NCBI GenBank assembly: GCA_021297895.1 | Contig: JAJTHN010000040.1 | Span: 1 to 64,000 of the forward strand | Direction of reading: 5' to 3' | Source: Phycisphaeraceae bacterium | GTDB lineage: Bacteria; Planctomycetota; Phycisphaerae; Phycisphaerales; UBA1924 | Length of the DNA: 64,000 nt | Shown: one piece after another, positions 41,910 to 49,954 of the stretch | How positions within the stretch are numbered: position 1 is the first letter of the stretch | How the letters are laid out: each line of letters begins with the position of its first letter | Translations under genes and position numbers: made by a program | The notes under the pieces: generated by a model | Told to the model about the DNA's origin: nothing | Databases searched by the model: none | What the model saw: only the letters and a program-made list of their open reading frames with translations

Positions 41910-44774
41910 TTACCTTGACTGATCGATCCGGCGCTGAAGGGCCTCGAGCCGCTGGCGGTGCCGCGGCTCATCGGGCTCCAGCGCCGCCAGAACCTCCAGG
42001 TGATTCCGCGCGCTGTCGTACTCCCCGAAATGGACGGCGATGCTCGCGGCCTGCTCCCGCAGACGCGCGACATACGGCGCAAGCCGCACCGCCCGCTCGG
42101 CGCTGGCCAGGGCGTTCGGCCAGTCACCCAGCCGGGCGTAGACCGCCGCGAGTTCCGATGAGAACGCCGACGTCCGCTCCTCGCGCTCATCGAGAAACGC
42201 AAGATGCCGACGCGCGGCGTCCAGATCTTCCTTCGAGGGCGTCTGCGTGGCGTTGATTCGCGCCAGCGCAGCCCGGGCGAGCAGGCGATGCGTCAGAGGG
42301 TCCACCGGCCGCGCCTTCTCATATCGCTCCAGCAGCACAACGACCTGCGGCGTGGGCTCGTCGCCCGACTTGCGCAAGGCCTCTCGAACCGCCAGTTCCA
42401 GCAGGTCCGGGTGCTCCGGATACTCGCTCAGCCATCGCTCAACGAGCGCGGGCGTGACCTCGACGGGCACGGGTTCGGGTTCGGGCGCGGGCTCGGCTGC
42501 GGGCTCGGCAGGATCCGCGGCGGCCGCGGCGCGGGCATTCTCCTCACGCGTGATCAGTTCGTTGATGCTGGGCATCGACGCGGGCGGGAGCATCCCCCAC
42601 TGCGTGAGCTTGCTCTCCGCGAACACGAGGAAACGCTCGAAGAACTCCTGACGAGAAATGCCCAGCACCTGCGAGAAGGCTTCCTCTTCCCGCACGCCCT
42701 TGGCGTAGCGGTCCATGAGTTCCAGCGGCGCGCGATCGCCGAAAGTCTCGATCATGAACTCGAGCATGAAGTGCGCCTGCGCATACGCCAGGCCGCGGTC
42801 GCTCGGGCGCTCGGGGCGGACGAAGGCGATGTTGATCTTGTCCAGCGTCATGAGGCGGTCGCTGACGAACGCCTGCGTGAGCAGCTCCAGCGTCGGGTAC
42901 GCGCGCGGGGCGAGTTCGAGGTACACGCCCTGCGCCTCGGTGAACCAGTGCGGGATGCGGTTGTTCGTGCGCGAGAGTCCCACGGTGTGCGCGTACTCGT
43001 GACGCACCGTGCGGAGCCAGTCGTAGGCGCCCTTGTGGCCCGCGCCGTCGCGCGGTGCTTCCATGGAGATCAGCGGGCCCGTCGCCGCGGCGATGGTGTG
43101 GATCTGCGGCATGCCCGCGATGCGCACCGCGAACCACTCGTGGTTGGGCATGAGTTCCACAACGGTCTTGCGCGGCGGAACGTGGTCCAGCCCGCCGCGC
43201 TGACGGCCGGTGACGACCTCGTGCATCGCCTCCAGATGCGGGATCATCTCGCGGGCGATGAGCGCATCGACACCGGGACGCGAGCGCACGATGAAGTGGT
43301 CGCTCTGGATCGTGGGGAATGTCGCGACCTCGCGAACGAGCTTGAGCGAGTTGGACGCGCGGATGTTGAACGGATCGAGCTCCTGCGCGCGCTCGAGCGC
43401 CTCCCGTGCCTCATCATCGCGGGCGGCCTGCACGAGCACCAGGCCCAGTTCGTTCCACGGCTGCGCCCACGTCGGGCTGCGCTCGGCGCTGAGCCTGAGC
43501 ATGCGCACGGACTGGTCGTACTGGCGGGCCTCGCTGAGCGCCCGCCCCGCGGCGAAGGCCCCGCGCGGGCACAGCGCCGTCGCCGCGTCGCCCACGCCGG
43601 CACGCGTGGCCTGCTCGGCGTTCAGCGCGTCGTACGCCGCCAACTCGCGGTCGAGCGCGTCGAAGTCGTACCGCACGGCCGTGATGCTCAGCCGCGCCAG
43701 CGCGATCTTGCGCCGATTCGCCGCGGCGGGGTACATCTGGATCACCTTGTCGATCGCCTCCAGCGCAAGGTCCGGCGCGTTCTGGCGGAGCAGCCCGCGC
43801 ACACGCAGCTCCGCCGCGAGCACGGAGCGGTCCATCGTGCCGTCACGCGCGTAGGCCTCGCTGTGCATGGTGCTCAGGCCATCGAGGACCGCGGCGTCGG
43901 CCTCAACCATCGGGAGCTGAAAGCCGAGCGCCGAGACCTCTCCACGCAGCGCGACCAGTTCGGCGCTCCGCGGGTTCAGCGCCAGGCCCTCGGAGATGGC
44001 CTCCATCGCGAAGTCGAAACTGTCCTTCTCCAGCAGCAGTTCGGCCTCCGCCAGGCGCGCGGGCCAGTACAGCGGGTCGGCCTGGCGAGCGCGGGCGAGG
44101 TGGTTGATCAGCGCCTGATACTGCTCTTCGGGCTGGCCCTGCGTCTGCACGTTGCCCGGCCCGTTGAGCCGCAGGCTGATCGTCAGCGTGCGCACGAGCC
44201 AGACGATCTCGGCCGCATCGCTCGCGCGGGCCACGCGAGGCGCGGCCTTGCGGGCCTCGGTCGCCGCACGCTCGCGGAGGCCCAGCATCTCCAGCGCGGA
44301 CGAACGCAGGTACAAAGCCCGCGCGCTGTCATCCTCACCCAGCAGCACCAGCGCCTCGGCCAGTTCGCCGCGTTCGATCATGCCGCCAACACGGTCGAGC
44401 GTCGCCGCGGCGGGATCGGTCAGGCTCGGGTCGTAGAAGTCTCCGCGCACCAGCGCGAGCGCCGCTCGCTCTGCGACGGTGGTGATGTCCGCGTGCGTCT
44501 CGGCGCCGTGAAAGAGCCGAAGGACACGTCGCTCTTCGGGCGTTCGGAACGGGGCCTCGAGCGCCCGCGTCACGGCGGGGCTGAGATCGCCGGCATCAAC
44601 AGTCATCGATGAGACGCCGGGGACCTTCTCGGCGGCGGGCGTCGCACCCTCGCGCGGCGGCTCAGCATCTACGAGCCGGCCTGGCCTGATGGATTGCGCA
44701 GCGGCCGACGGACCGAACGCCGGCATCGCCACCGCAACACCCGCCAGCAGCACCAGCATCGCCGAGAGTTTCAT
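41910..44774 (-). CDS. Secreted TPR protein with a peptidase MA-like metalloprotease domain
   Basis: About 954 residues with a signal peptide (cleavage near AAAQS, residue 27). TPR-type helical repeats cover roughly residues 100-480 and 760-950. Between them is a gluzincin-like domain: HEYAH (H592, E593, H596), and then HWFTEAQG with E613 as third zinc ligand, i.e. HExxH-x16-E. That spacing fits peptidase MA-like domains. An Ala/Pro/Glu linker (PAEPAAEPAPEPEPVPVE) precedes the C-terminal TPRs. The ATG at 44774 has TACCGT 5 bases upstream; TTG at 44780 would lie on that element. It is last in a minus-strand series after a LolA-like gene. Confidence 0.85.
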   Translation of the reverse strand: MKLSAMLVLLAGVAVAMPAFGPSAAAQSIRPGRLVDAEPPREGATPAAEKVPGVSSMTVDAGDLSPAVTRALEAPFRTPEERRVLRLFHGAETHADITTVAERAALALVRGDFYDPSLTDPAAATLDRVGGMIERGELAEALVLLGEDDSARALYLRSSALEMLGLRERAATEARKAAPRVARASDAAEIVWLVRTLTISLRLNGPGNVQTQGQPEEQYQALINHLARARQADPLYWPARLAEAELLLEKDSFDFAMEAISEGLALNPRSAELVALRGEVSALGFQLPMVEADAAVLDGLSTMHSEAYARDGTMDRSVLAAELRVRGLLRQNAPDLALEAIDKVIQMYPAAANRRKIALARLSITAVRYDFDALDRELAAYDALNAEQATRAGVGDAATALCPRGAFAAGRALSEARQYDQSVRMLRLSAERSPTWAQPWNELGLVLVQAARDDEAREALERAQELDPFNIRASNSLKLVREVATFPTIQSDHFIVRSRPGVDALIAREMIPHLEAMHEVVTGRQRGGLDHVPPRKTVVELMPNHEWFAVRIAGMPQIHTIAAATGPLISMEAPRDGAGHKGAYDWLRTVRHEYAHTVGLSRTNNRIPHWFTEAQGVYLELAPRAYPTLELLTQAFVSDRLMTLDKINIAFVRPERPSDRGLAYAQAHFMLEFMIETFGDRAPLELMDRYAKGVREEEAFSQVLGISRQEFFERFLVFAESKLTQWGMLPPASMPSINELITREENARAAAAADPAEPAAEPAPEPEPVPVEVTPALVERWLSEYPEHPDLLELAVREALRKSGDEPTPQVVVLLERYEKARPVDPLTHRLLARAALARINATQTPSKEDLDAARRHLAFLDEREERTSAFSSELAAVYARLGDWPNALASAERAVRLAPYVARLREQAASIAVHFGEYDSARNHLEVLAALEPDEPRHRQRLEALQRRIDQSR

Positions 44775-44779
44775 ATCCA

Positions 44780-44785
44780 ACGGTA
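44780..44785 (-). promoter_or_regulatory. -10 element of the TPR/peptidase-MA gene
   Basis: TACCGT on the minus strand, 5 bases before the ATG at 44774, with no ribosome-binding site. Confidence 0.4.
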
Positions 44786-44854
44786 TCGGCTGGATTCATG
44801 CAGGCTGCGATCGCGCCCGGCCTCAGGGGTGCCCGGAATCACCCGTCGGGTCGG

Positions 44855-45787
44855 TCACTCGCGCACGATCTGCACGTCCCAGCCCGCCGCGGCATCGGGC
44901 GGCTCGACACTGAAGGTGCTCGCGGGGATCTCCGGGTTGCGCTGAATGTTCGTCAGCAGCACCTCCGCCCGCGTGTCATCAACATTCGAGGTCATCGCGA
45001 AGATTGGCAGCAGGTCCGACGTGCGGTACCACAGGCGGATGTCGCGGAAGTCGCGGGCCTGATCCGTTCCCGCACGCGGCACCAGCCGCAACTGCCGCGT
45101 ACCGGACAAAAGCTTGCGCAGGCCGTCGAACGCCGGACCCTCCGGCACGCCGTCGTTGGTCGCGACCTCGCTCACCTCGAATCGCGCGACCATGTCGGCG
45201 CGACGCTGGCCGAGCGGCAGCGGGAACGGGCCCTCGCCGATGCGCATGGGGTCGCGCGCGGAGCCCTCGGCGACCGCGCGACGGCGGATGAACCGCTTCT
45301 CCTGCTCGTAGCGCTCGACCAGAAACGTGCCGTCGAAGATGTACTGCTGACGCTCTTCACGCAGTTTGTCGTCGACGATGAGTTGACGCATGTCCACGAC
45401 AAAGCCGCGGCGAGCGGGCTGATCGCTCGACGGCGCGTTCATCCGCGCCGCGTACGCGATGCTGCCGCGGCGGATGTGGCGACCGCCGCCCTCGAGCTCG
45501 CTGAACGTCTTGATGTACTGCACGTCCGCTTTCAGCGTGCGAAGATCGCTCTCGGCCTTCTCCAGCGCATCGAGGAACTCGGCGGTGCTGGCATCCATAG
45601 CGGATGGACCGGGGAGCGCGACCGGTGGCGGGCTCGCAGGGCCAGCGGGGCTCGCAGGGCCGGAGTTGCTCGCAGGGCCGGAGGGTGGCGTGGCGGCGGG
45701 TATCGGCTGGGGTTCTGCCGCGGGCGGCGGCTGCATCGCCAGGGCGAGTCCGGCACAGAGGACATGAGCGGTGATGGCGGTGATCAT
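44855..45787 (-). CDS. LolA-like periplasmic lipoprotein carrier
   Basis: A 310-residue exported protein. The signal peptide (MITAITAHVLCAGLALAMQ) is followed by a Pro/Ala/Gly-rich stretch of about 45 residues and a LolA-type half-barrel: FLDALEKAESDLRTLKADVQYIKT, then YIFDGTFLVERYEQEKRFIRR, DIRLWYRTSDLLPIFAMTSN and LLTNIQRNPEIPASTFSVEPP. LolA carries lipoproteins across the periplasm; outer-membrane lipid transfer is inferred. AGGA precedes the ATG. No lolB or lolCDE is nearby. Confidence 0.78.
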   Translation of the reverse strand: MITAITAHVLCAGLALAMQPPPAAEPQPIPAATPPSGPASNSGPASPAGPASPPPVALPGPSAMDASTAEFLDALEKAESDLRTLKADVQYIKTFSELEGGGRHIRRGSIAYAARMNAPSSDQPARRGFVVDMRQLIVDDKLREERQQYIFDGTFLVERYEQEKRFIRRRAVAEGSARDPMRIGEGPFPLPLGQRRADMVARFEVSEVATNDGVPEGPAFDGLRKLLSGTRQLRLVPRAGTDQARDFRDIRLWYRTSDLLPIFAMTSNVDDTRAEVLLTNIQRNPEIPASTFSVEPPDAAAGWDVQIVRE

Positions 45788-45865
45788 GGTGGTCCTTGTC
45801 CGTTTGCCGAAACTGGGCTCGGCCCTGATTTCGCAGTTGGAGCGTCCGGGGATGCACCCGCCCGT

Positions 45866-46330
45866 TCAGTCCGGGCGGTCTTCGTTCGGCTCCTGCCGCG
45901 TTGCCTGCGTCCGCTGGCGTGCGAAGAAGTCGCCGAGAATCGTTGCCGCGGCAAGGGCATCGCGGCGGCTCTTCTTCTGGCCCCGGCTCAGGCCCGATCG
46001 CTGCATCGTCCAATCGGCCTGCACACTGCTCAGGCGCTCGTCCTGCAGGTGGACCTCCAGTCCGGTCGCGTCGCAGAGGCGCTGGGCCAACCCACGGACC
46101 AGCCGCGCGCGCGGGCCTTCGCTGTCATCCATGTTCAGCGGCAGACCGACGACCAGCGCCCGAGCATCATGCTCTCTGGCCGCGGCGGCGCAGGCTCGGA
46201 TCAGTGCCGCGCCGCCCTCGATGCGCACGGGAATCTCCAGCACGCCCGCCGGAGAGACCAGACCGGTGATCATGTCGCCGGTGGCCAGGCCCGTTCGCTG
46301 ATCGCCGAAGTCCACGCAGAGCAGTCGCAC
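45866..46330 (-). CDS. ruvX: Holliday junction resolvase-like RuvX (YqgF)
   Basis: A 154-residue RNase H-fold protein. Acidic catalytic residues sit in VDFGDQRTG (D7), LQDERLSS (E98) and RRDALAAATIL (D124), with VVGLPLNMDDSEGPRA between. YqgF/RuvX is implicated in pre-16S rRNA 5' processing and resembles Holliday junction resolvases. GTG start at 46330, with TACCCT 6 bases upstream in the 17-base gap after the polymerase gene. Confidence 0.95.
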   Translation of the reverse strand: MRLLCVDFGDQRTGLATGDMITGLVSPAGVLEIPVRIEGGAALIRACAAAAREHDARALVVGLPLNMDDSEGPRARLVRGLAQRLCDATGLEVHLQDERLSSVQADWTMQRSGLSRGQKKSRRDALAAATILGDFFARQRTQATRQEPNEDRPD

Positions 46331-46336
46331 GTTTCG

Positions 46337-46342
46337 AGGGTA
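46337..46342 (-). promoter_or_regulatory. -10 element of ruvX (leaderless geometry)
   Basis: TACCCT on the minus strand, 6 bases from the GTG start, lying between the wzy-like stop and ruvX. Confidence 0.45.
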
Positions 46343-46347
46343 CCCGA

Positions 46348-47832
46348 TCAGGCACCGGCGGGTCGGCCCGTGCCCCCGCCGCCATCGTCGTTCTGCGCAT
46401 CCTCGAACTCGCCGGCCTCGTACGCACGCTGATCCTCGGCGGAGTGTTCAGTCGCCGGTGCGGCCTCGGCGGCGGCCTCCGCCTCGGCGATCTCTTCATC
46501 GGTCATCCACTTCAGCGGCAACGGCGGCGTCGCGATCATGAAGGGCTTGGCCACCAGCGTGAGTGACCACTGGATGAGCCAGATCGCGACGATCGCCGAG
46601 AGCACGAACGCCAGGAACAGCGCGGTCTCACCCCGAGGCAGACCAAGAACGTTGCCCAGCGATGATCCGACGGCGATGCAGAAGTACGGATTGTGGAGTC
46701 GCCAGACGATCAGGCGGTCGACGATGACGGTGAAGGCGCCGAAGAAGACGGCGTAGTAGATGATGCCGATCCACATGGCCTCGGCCCATCCGTGCCCAAT
46801 GACCCCGGGACCGAGGTTGCCGTACGCGCGGGTCTGCTCCTGCATGAGGATGCCGATGGCGACCGGCTTATCGGCCCAGAGCGCGCGGGGGATCGGGTTG
46901 ACCAGCAGGTAGGCGAGCCCGTGAAGTGGCTTGAGTGCGTTGTCGCTCGGGAAGTGATCGACGAGCCAGCCGGTGTTGTGGGCGGTGTCCTGCACGAACG
47001 TACGGAGAATGTTGTCCTCTCGCAGCGCCTCGCCCTGATCGGCGCTCTGAAGCTGGTTGATGCGATCGGCCAGCGTGGACTCGCGGACCGTGTACTGGTG
47101 CCGGATGGTGTTGTAGATGAACACGAAAACAAGCGCAAAGACCGCCAGCGACCCGAGGATGGCGATTGTCTTGATGCGGCTCTCGCGGCGAAGCCAGTAG
47201 TAGTACGCCACCCAGCCGGCGATCATGAGCACGCCGAGCGGGAATCGCCGGTCGGACGAGAAAGTCGTGGAGAGCACCAGTCCTCCGACGACAGCCATGA
47301 CGGCAATCGCCAGGAACGTCGGGTTCTTCGGATACGCCACGGCCAGCAGCACACACAGCCCCGCGACGAAGCAGATGAACGACGGGCGCAACTGAAAGAG
47401 CAGCGACTCCCAGAACCCAAGGTCTTCGATACCCAGCACCTGAATGACGCCGAGAAGCCCGCCGTACACGGCGATGGAGATGAAGACCCCCGAACTGGTC
47501 GCGGGGCTCTCGATCTTCGGGACGATCTTGTCGACCCAACGCCAGTTTCTGGCGAGCCTGCCGCCGATGAAGAAGAAGATCATGAAGATGATCAATCCCG
47601 CGGAGACCACGCGCCACGCGCCGTCGGTCACGCCGAGGCGAGCGAACTCGGGTGCCAGGCGGTCCTGAAGGATCGGGATCAGGATCATCGGGACGGCGTA
47701 AAACGTCATCATCCCGAGCAAGAACATGTTGTAGTAGCCGAAGATCTCGTGGCGGCGGGAGAGGTAGCCGTGCGCAACCGCGACGATGATCATCAGCAGA
47801 GCCAGGCCGCCTGAGAACGTGATCGTTTCCAT
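46348..47832 (-). CDS. Wzy-like oligosaccharide repeat-unit polymerase
   Basis: A 494-residue polytopic protein with about 11-12 transmembrane helices, a long central loop with RHQYTVRESTLADRINQLQ, and the motif VNPIPRALWADKPVAIG, typical of O-antigen polymerase Wzy-type proteins (IPR-W-dKP). The cytoplasmic tail is Glu/Ala-rich and disordered. It would polymerise lipid-linked sugar repeats in the inner membrane. No flippase or glycosyltransferase cluster surrounds it, although a GT4-type gene lies 2 kb away. No ribosome-binding site is obvious. Confidence 0.72.
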   Translation of the reverse strand: METITFSGGLALLMIIVAVAHGYLSRRHEIFGYYNMFLLGMMTFYAVPMILIPILQDRLAPEFARLGVTDGAWRVVSAGLIIFMIFFFIGGRLARNWRWVDKIVPKIESPATSSGVFISIAVYGGLLGVIQVLGIEDLGFWESLLFQLRPSFICFVAGLCVLLAVAYPKNPTFLAIAVMAVVGGLVLSTTFSSDRRFPLGVLMIAGWVAYYYWLRRESRIKTIAILGSLAVFALVFVFIYNTIRHQYTVRESTLADRINQLQSADQGEALREDNILRTFVQDTAHNTGWLVDHFPSDNALKPLHGLAYLLVNPIPRALWADKPVAIGILMQEQTRAYGNLGPGVIGHGWAEAMWIGIIYYAVFFGAFTVIVDRLIVWRLHNPYFCIAVGSSLGNVLGLPRGETALFLAFVLSAIVAIWLIQWSLTLVAKPFMIATPPLPLKWMTDEEIAEAEAAAEAAPATEHSAEDQRAYEAGEFEDAQNDDGGGGTGRPAGA

Positions 47833-48384
47833 GTTTGAGCCAGTTCTGGGTTTCCGCTGAAGGTCGCTGCGGCCGCGAGCGCCGACGGGGCCGGGTGATC
47901 GAGGGACAAAGCCACCTGACGGGAATCGGCACCGGCAGTCCCGGTGTGCACCGATCCAGCAGGAGCATCGGCTCCAAAGGTATCGATCATTTTACGCCCG
48001 CAGTTGTCCGGTTGATCCCGAGGGATCGGTGCTTTGGCCCTGCAACCCGACCAAACGGCACGGTGGCGGGGTCCCGTGCGCGTCTGACCGCGCCGCTGAC
48101 GATGTTGCGCCGCGGGGCGCTGGGTTTCGGACGGCCGCGGCCGTTGGGAGACCTCGAGCGATCCCCTACGCAGATGGATGCGTGAGCCCGAGGCACGGCG
48201 AAGGACCGGTGGTAGCGTCTATGCCGATCAATCGGGGTCGTGAGCGGCGACAATCCGGCAAGAGCGAGGACTTGGTCTTCGATGCTGATGAACATCGCGG
48301 GGTGTGTCCCGCGGAATCGCCCGCGTGATACGACGGATCTTGTTGATCCGGAGTGTCAAGGAAATCAACGTTGAAGGCATGATC
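47833..48384 (+). other. Long intergenic region upstream of gvpA
   Basis: 552 bases. Frames here have atypical composition and no convincing gene; a 36-codon frame starting near 48220 is not supported. An inverted repeat CGGATC-TTGTT-GATCCG lies at 48334-48350, about 25 bases before the gvpA ribosome-binding site GAAGG. The length suggests a regulated promoter but no clear -35/-10 pair is seen. Confidence 0.5.
48334..48350 (+). promoter_or_regulatory. Inverted repeat upstream of gvpA
   Basis: CGGATC and GATCCG separated by TTGTT, 35 bases before the gvpA ATG. Could be a leader hairpin or an operator. Confidence 0.4.
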
Positions 48385-48603
48385 ATGGCAACGGCTCAGA
48401 AGTCCACCGATTCGTCCAGCCTGGCTGAGGTCGTCGACCGCATCCTGGACAAGGGCATCGTCATCGATGCCTTTGCGAAGGTTTCGCTCGTCGGCATCGA
48501 GCTGGTCTCCATCGAGGCCCGCGTCGTCGTGGCCTCGGTCGAGACGTTCCTCAAGTACGCCGAGGCCATCGGTCTGACCGCTTCGGCCGCTCAGCCCTCC
48601 TGA
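48385..48603 (+). CDS. gvpA: Gas vesicle structural protein GvpA
   Basis: A 72-residue protein nearly identical in pattern to known Gvp[21 protein letters not shown], then [20 protein letters not shown] and [15 protein letters not shown]. These are the two beta-strands and flanking helices that form the ribs of the gas-vesicle wall. Length matches the family (about 70). The ATG at 48385 has GAAGG 7 bases upstream; an ATG at 48379 is too close to that site. The following gene encodes a GvpC-like repeat protein. No gvpF/L, gvpN, gvpK or gvpJ is in this window. Confidence 0.95.
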   Translation: MATAQKSTDSSSLAEVVDRILDKGIVIDAFAKVSLVGIELVSIEARVVVASVETFLKYAEAIGLTASAAQPS

Positions 48604-48880
48604 GTCGGTTGACGGAGAGGAACACTGACGCCAGCGGGCTGTCCATCGGGCGGCGCGCTGTGCTTTGTGGCTCGGCGGAACTACGAACCCTCATCGTCGA
48701 ATCCGCGCCAACGCGCACCGCCTCGGCGGGTGGATTCGAGCCGTGCGAGTCCCAGAACCTTGCGGCGGACGCGATCGGGCCCCGCCGGGAGCAAGTCCGC
48801 CATCGCGCGGACCGATGCGAGGACTTACCGGTGTGCGCGCGCCGCGGCGCGTGCGGACCGCACCACCAGAGGAACGACCC

Positions 48881-49855
48881 ATGACCACCTTCCGCCAGAA
48901 CGCAGGTCGATCCACGAACCGAACCCCCGCGGGCACACGACCCAGCAAGGTCGAACTCGATGCCGCGGCGTGGACGAGTCGGCTCCGCCGACAGGTCGGC
49001 GCACTGCTCAACGAGTTCGCGCAGGAGGCGCAGGCCAGCGCCGAGCACGAGGCCGGCACTCGGGCGGAGTTCGTCGACGGCGTGACGCGCTCGGTCGGCG
49101 AGATCAGGGCGGAGGTTTCCGAACTTCTCGAATCGCTCGCCGCGGAACGGCAGCGAACCGGCGCCAATGACGCCAAGGCCCGTCGGCGCGCCGTCGGCGA
49201 CATCGTCAAGTGGACCGACAGCCTGCGCGCCAGCGCGAGCAAACTGATGCAGCGCATCGCCAGCGAGCGGGCAAAGACCGCCCGCGGCGACGCACGCATG
49301 CGCCGGAGCTTCCTGGAGGAACTGCAGGAACGCGTGGCGGAACTGCTGGGGAACATCTCGCAGACGCGGGCCGAACTTGCCGAGCAGGACTCGGAGGTCC
49401 GCCGCGAGCAGATCGATCAGATCGCCCAATGGGCGTCGGACCTGCGCGACGCGATGGCGACCATGAGCAACCGGCTTCGCCAGGAGCGGAGCGAGACGGT
49501 GCGTGCCGACGCCCGCGCCCGGCGTGAACACGTCGAAGCGGTCCGCGAGAGTGTGCAGACCATGCTCGCGAACTTCAGCGCTGCCCGAAGCGGTGCCGCG
49601 CCAATCCGGCGGACACTTGCACCAACCTCCACCCCCGCACGGCCCGCGACGCAGCGCCGGGCTCCCGCCGCCCCGGCCCCCACTCGCCAAGGCACCAAGT
49701 CCTCGGCACAGGCTGCCGCGGCTGCGGACGCGAGCAACCCCGCGATGACGGTCCAGCGCCTGGCGTTCCGCCGGGAGGGCCTGCCGACCAAGGCAACGCC
49801 GACACCGGCGGGACTGGTCACCGGCAAGCGCAAGAGTCGCTCGCGGCAGGGTTAA
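48881..49855 (+). CDS. GvpC-like heptad-repeat protein
   Basis: A 324-residue hydrophilic, helical protein. Residues 60-235 contain a repeated unit whose marker is D-[AS]-x-x-R-R, seen at residues 97 (DAKARR), 137 (DARMRR), 170 (DSEVRR) and 210 (DARARR). The spacing is 40, 33 and 40 residues, i.e. a 33-residue period with a seven-residue (one heptad pair) extension. Each unit continues with a hydrophobic-patterned helix (for example FLEELQERVAELLGNIS). GvpC of cyanobacteria is built of 33-residue helical repeats that belt the GvpA shell. The C-terminal 85 residues are Pro/Ala/Thr/Arg-rich and disordered. AGAGGAAC precedes the ATG. Identity as GvpC is inferred from adjacency to gvpA and the repeat period. 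Confidence 0.72.
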   Translation: MTTFRQNAGRSTNRTPAGTRPSKVELDAAAWTSRLRRQVGALLNEFAQEAQASAEHEAGTRAEFVDGVTRSVGEIRAEVSELLESLAAERQRTGANDAKARRRAVGDIVKWTDSLRASASKLMQRIASERAKTARGDARMRRSFLEELQERVAELLGNISQTRAELAEQDSEVRREQIDQIAQWASDLRDAMATMSNRLRQERSETVRADARARREHVEAVRESVQTMLANFSAARSGAAPIRRTLAPTSTPARPATQRRAPAAPAPTRQGTKSSAQAAAAADASNPAMTVQRLAFRREGLPTKATPTPAGLVTGKRKSRSRQG

Positions 49856-49942
49856 CGCTGAATCGGGCGGCCGCCCTGAGGCCGCGATTGCACCTACGGG
49901 AACATTGACCCGACTGCGGCACCCCCGACGAGGGGGTACTGG

Positions 49943-49948
49943 TAAACT
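49943..49948 (+). promoter_or_regulatory. -10 element of the glycosyltransferase gene
   Basis: TAAACT with 6 bases to the ATG at 49955 and no ribosome-binding site. Confidence 0.45.
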
Positions 49949-49954
49949 TCCTCA

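Noticed and set aside
42204-44612. Long plus-strand open frame opposite the TPR/peptidase-MA gene
   Set aside because: Arg/His-rich shadow of a protein with clear signal peptide, TPR repeats and a zinc site on the other strand.
48029-48328. Short open frames upstream of gvpA on both strands
   Set aside because: Composition is unlike the genes around, start codons have no ribosome-binding site or -10 pattern, and the frames conflict with each other.
48609-48884. Possible small gene between gvpA and the GvpC-like gene
   Set aside because: It would start at TTG with no ribosome-binding site, overlaps the next gene's start and has no recognisable sequence; treated as a 277-base intergenic gap.
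49861-49890. GC-rich inverted repeat after the GvpC-like gene as a terminator
   Set aside because: The stem needs a two-base bulge and no T-run follows, so I cannot separate it from background in this GC-rich sequence.
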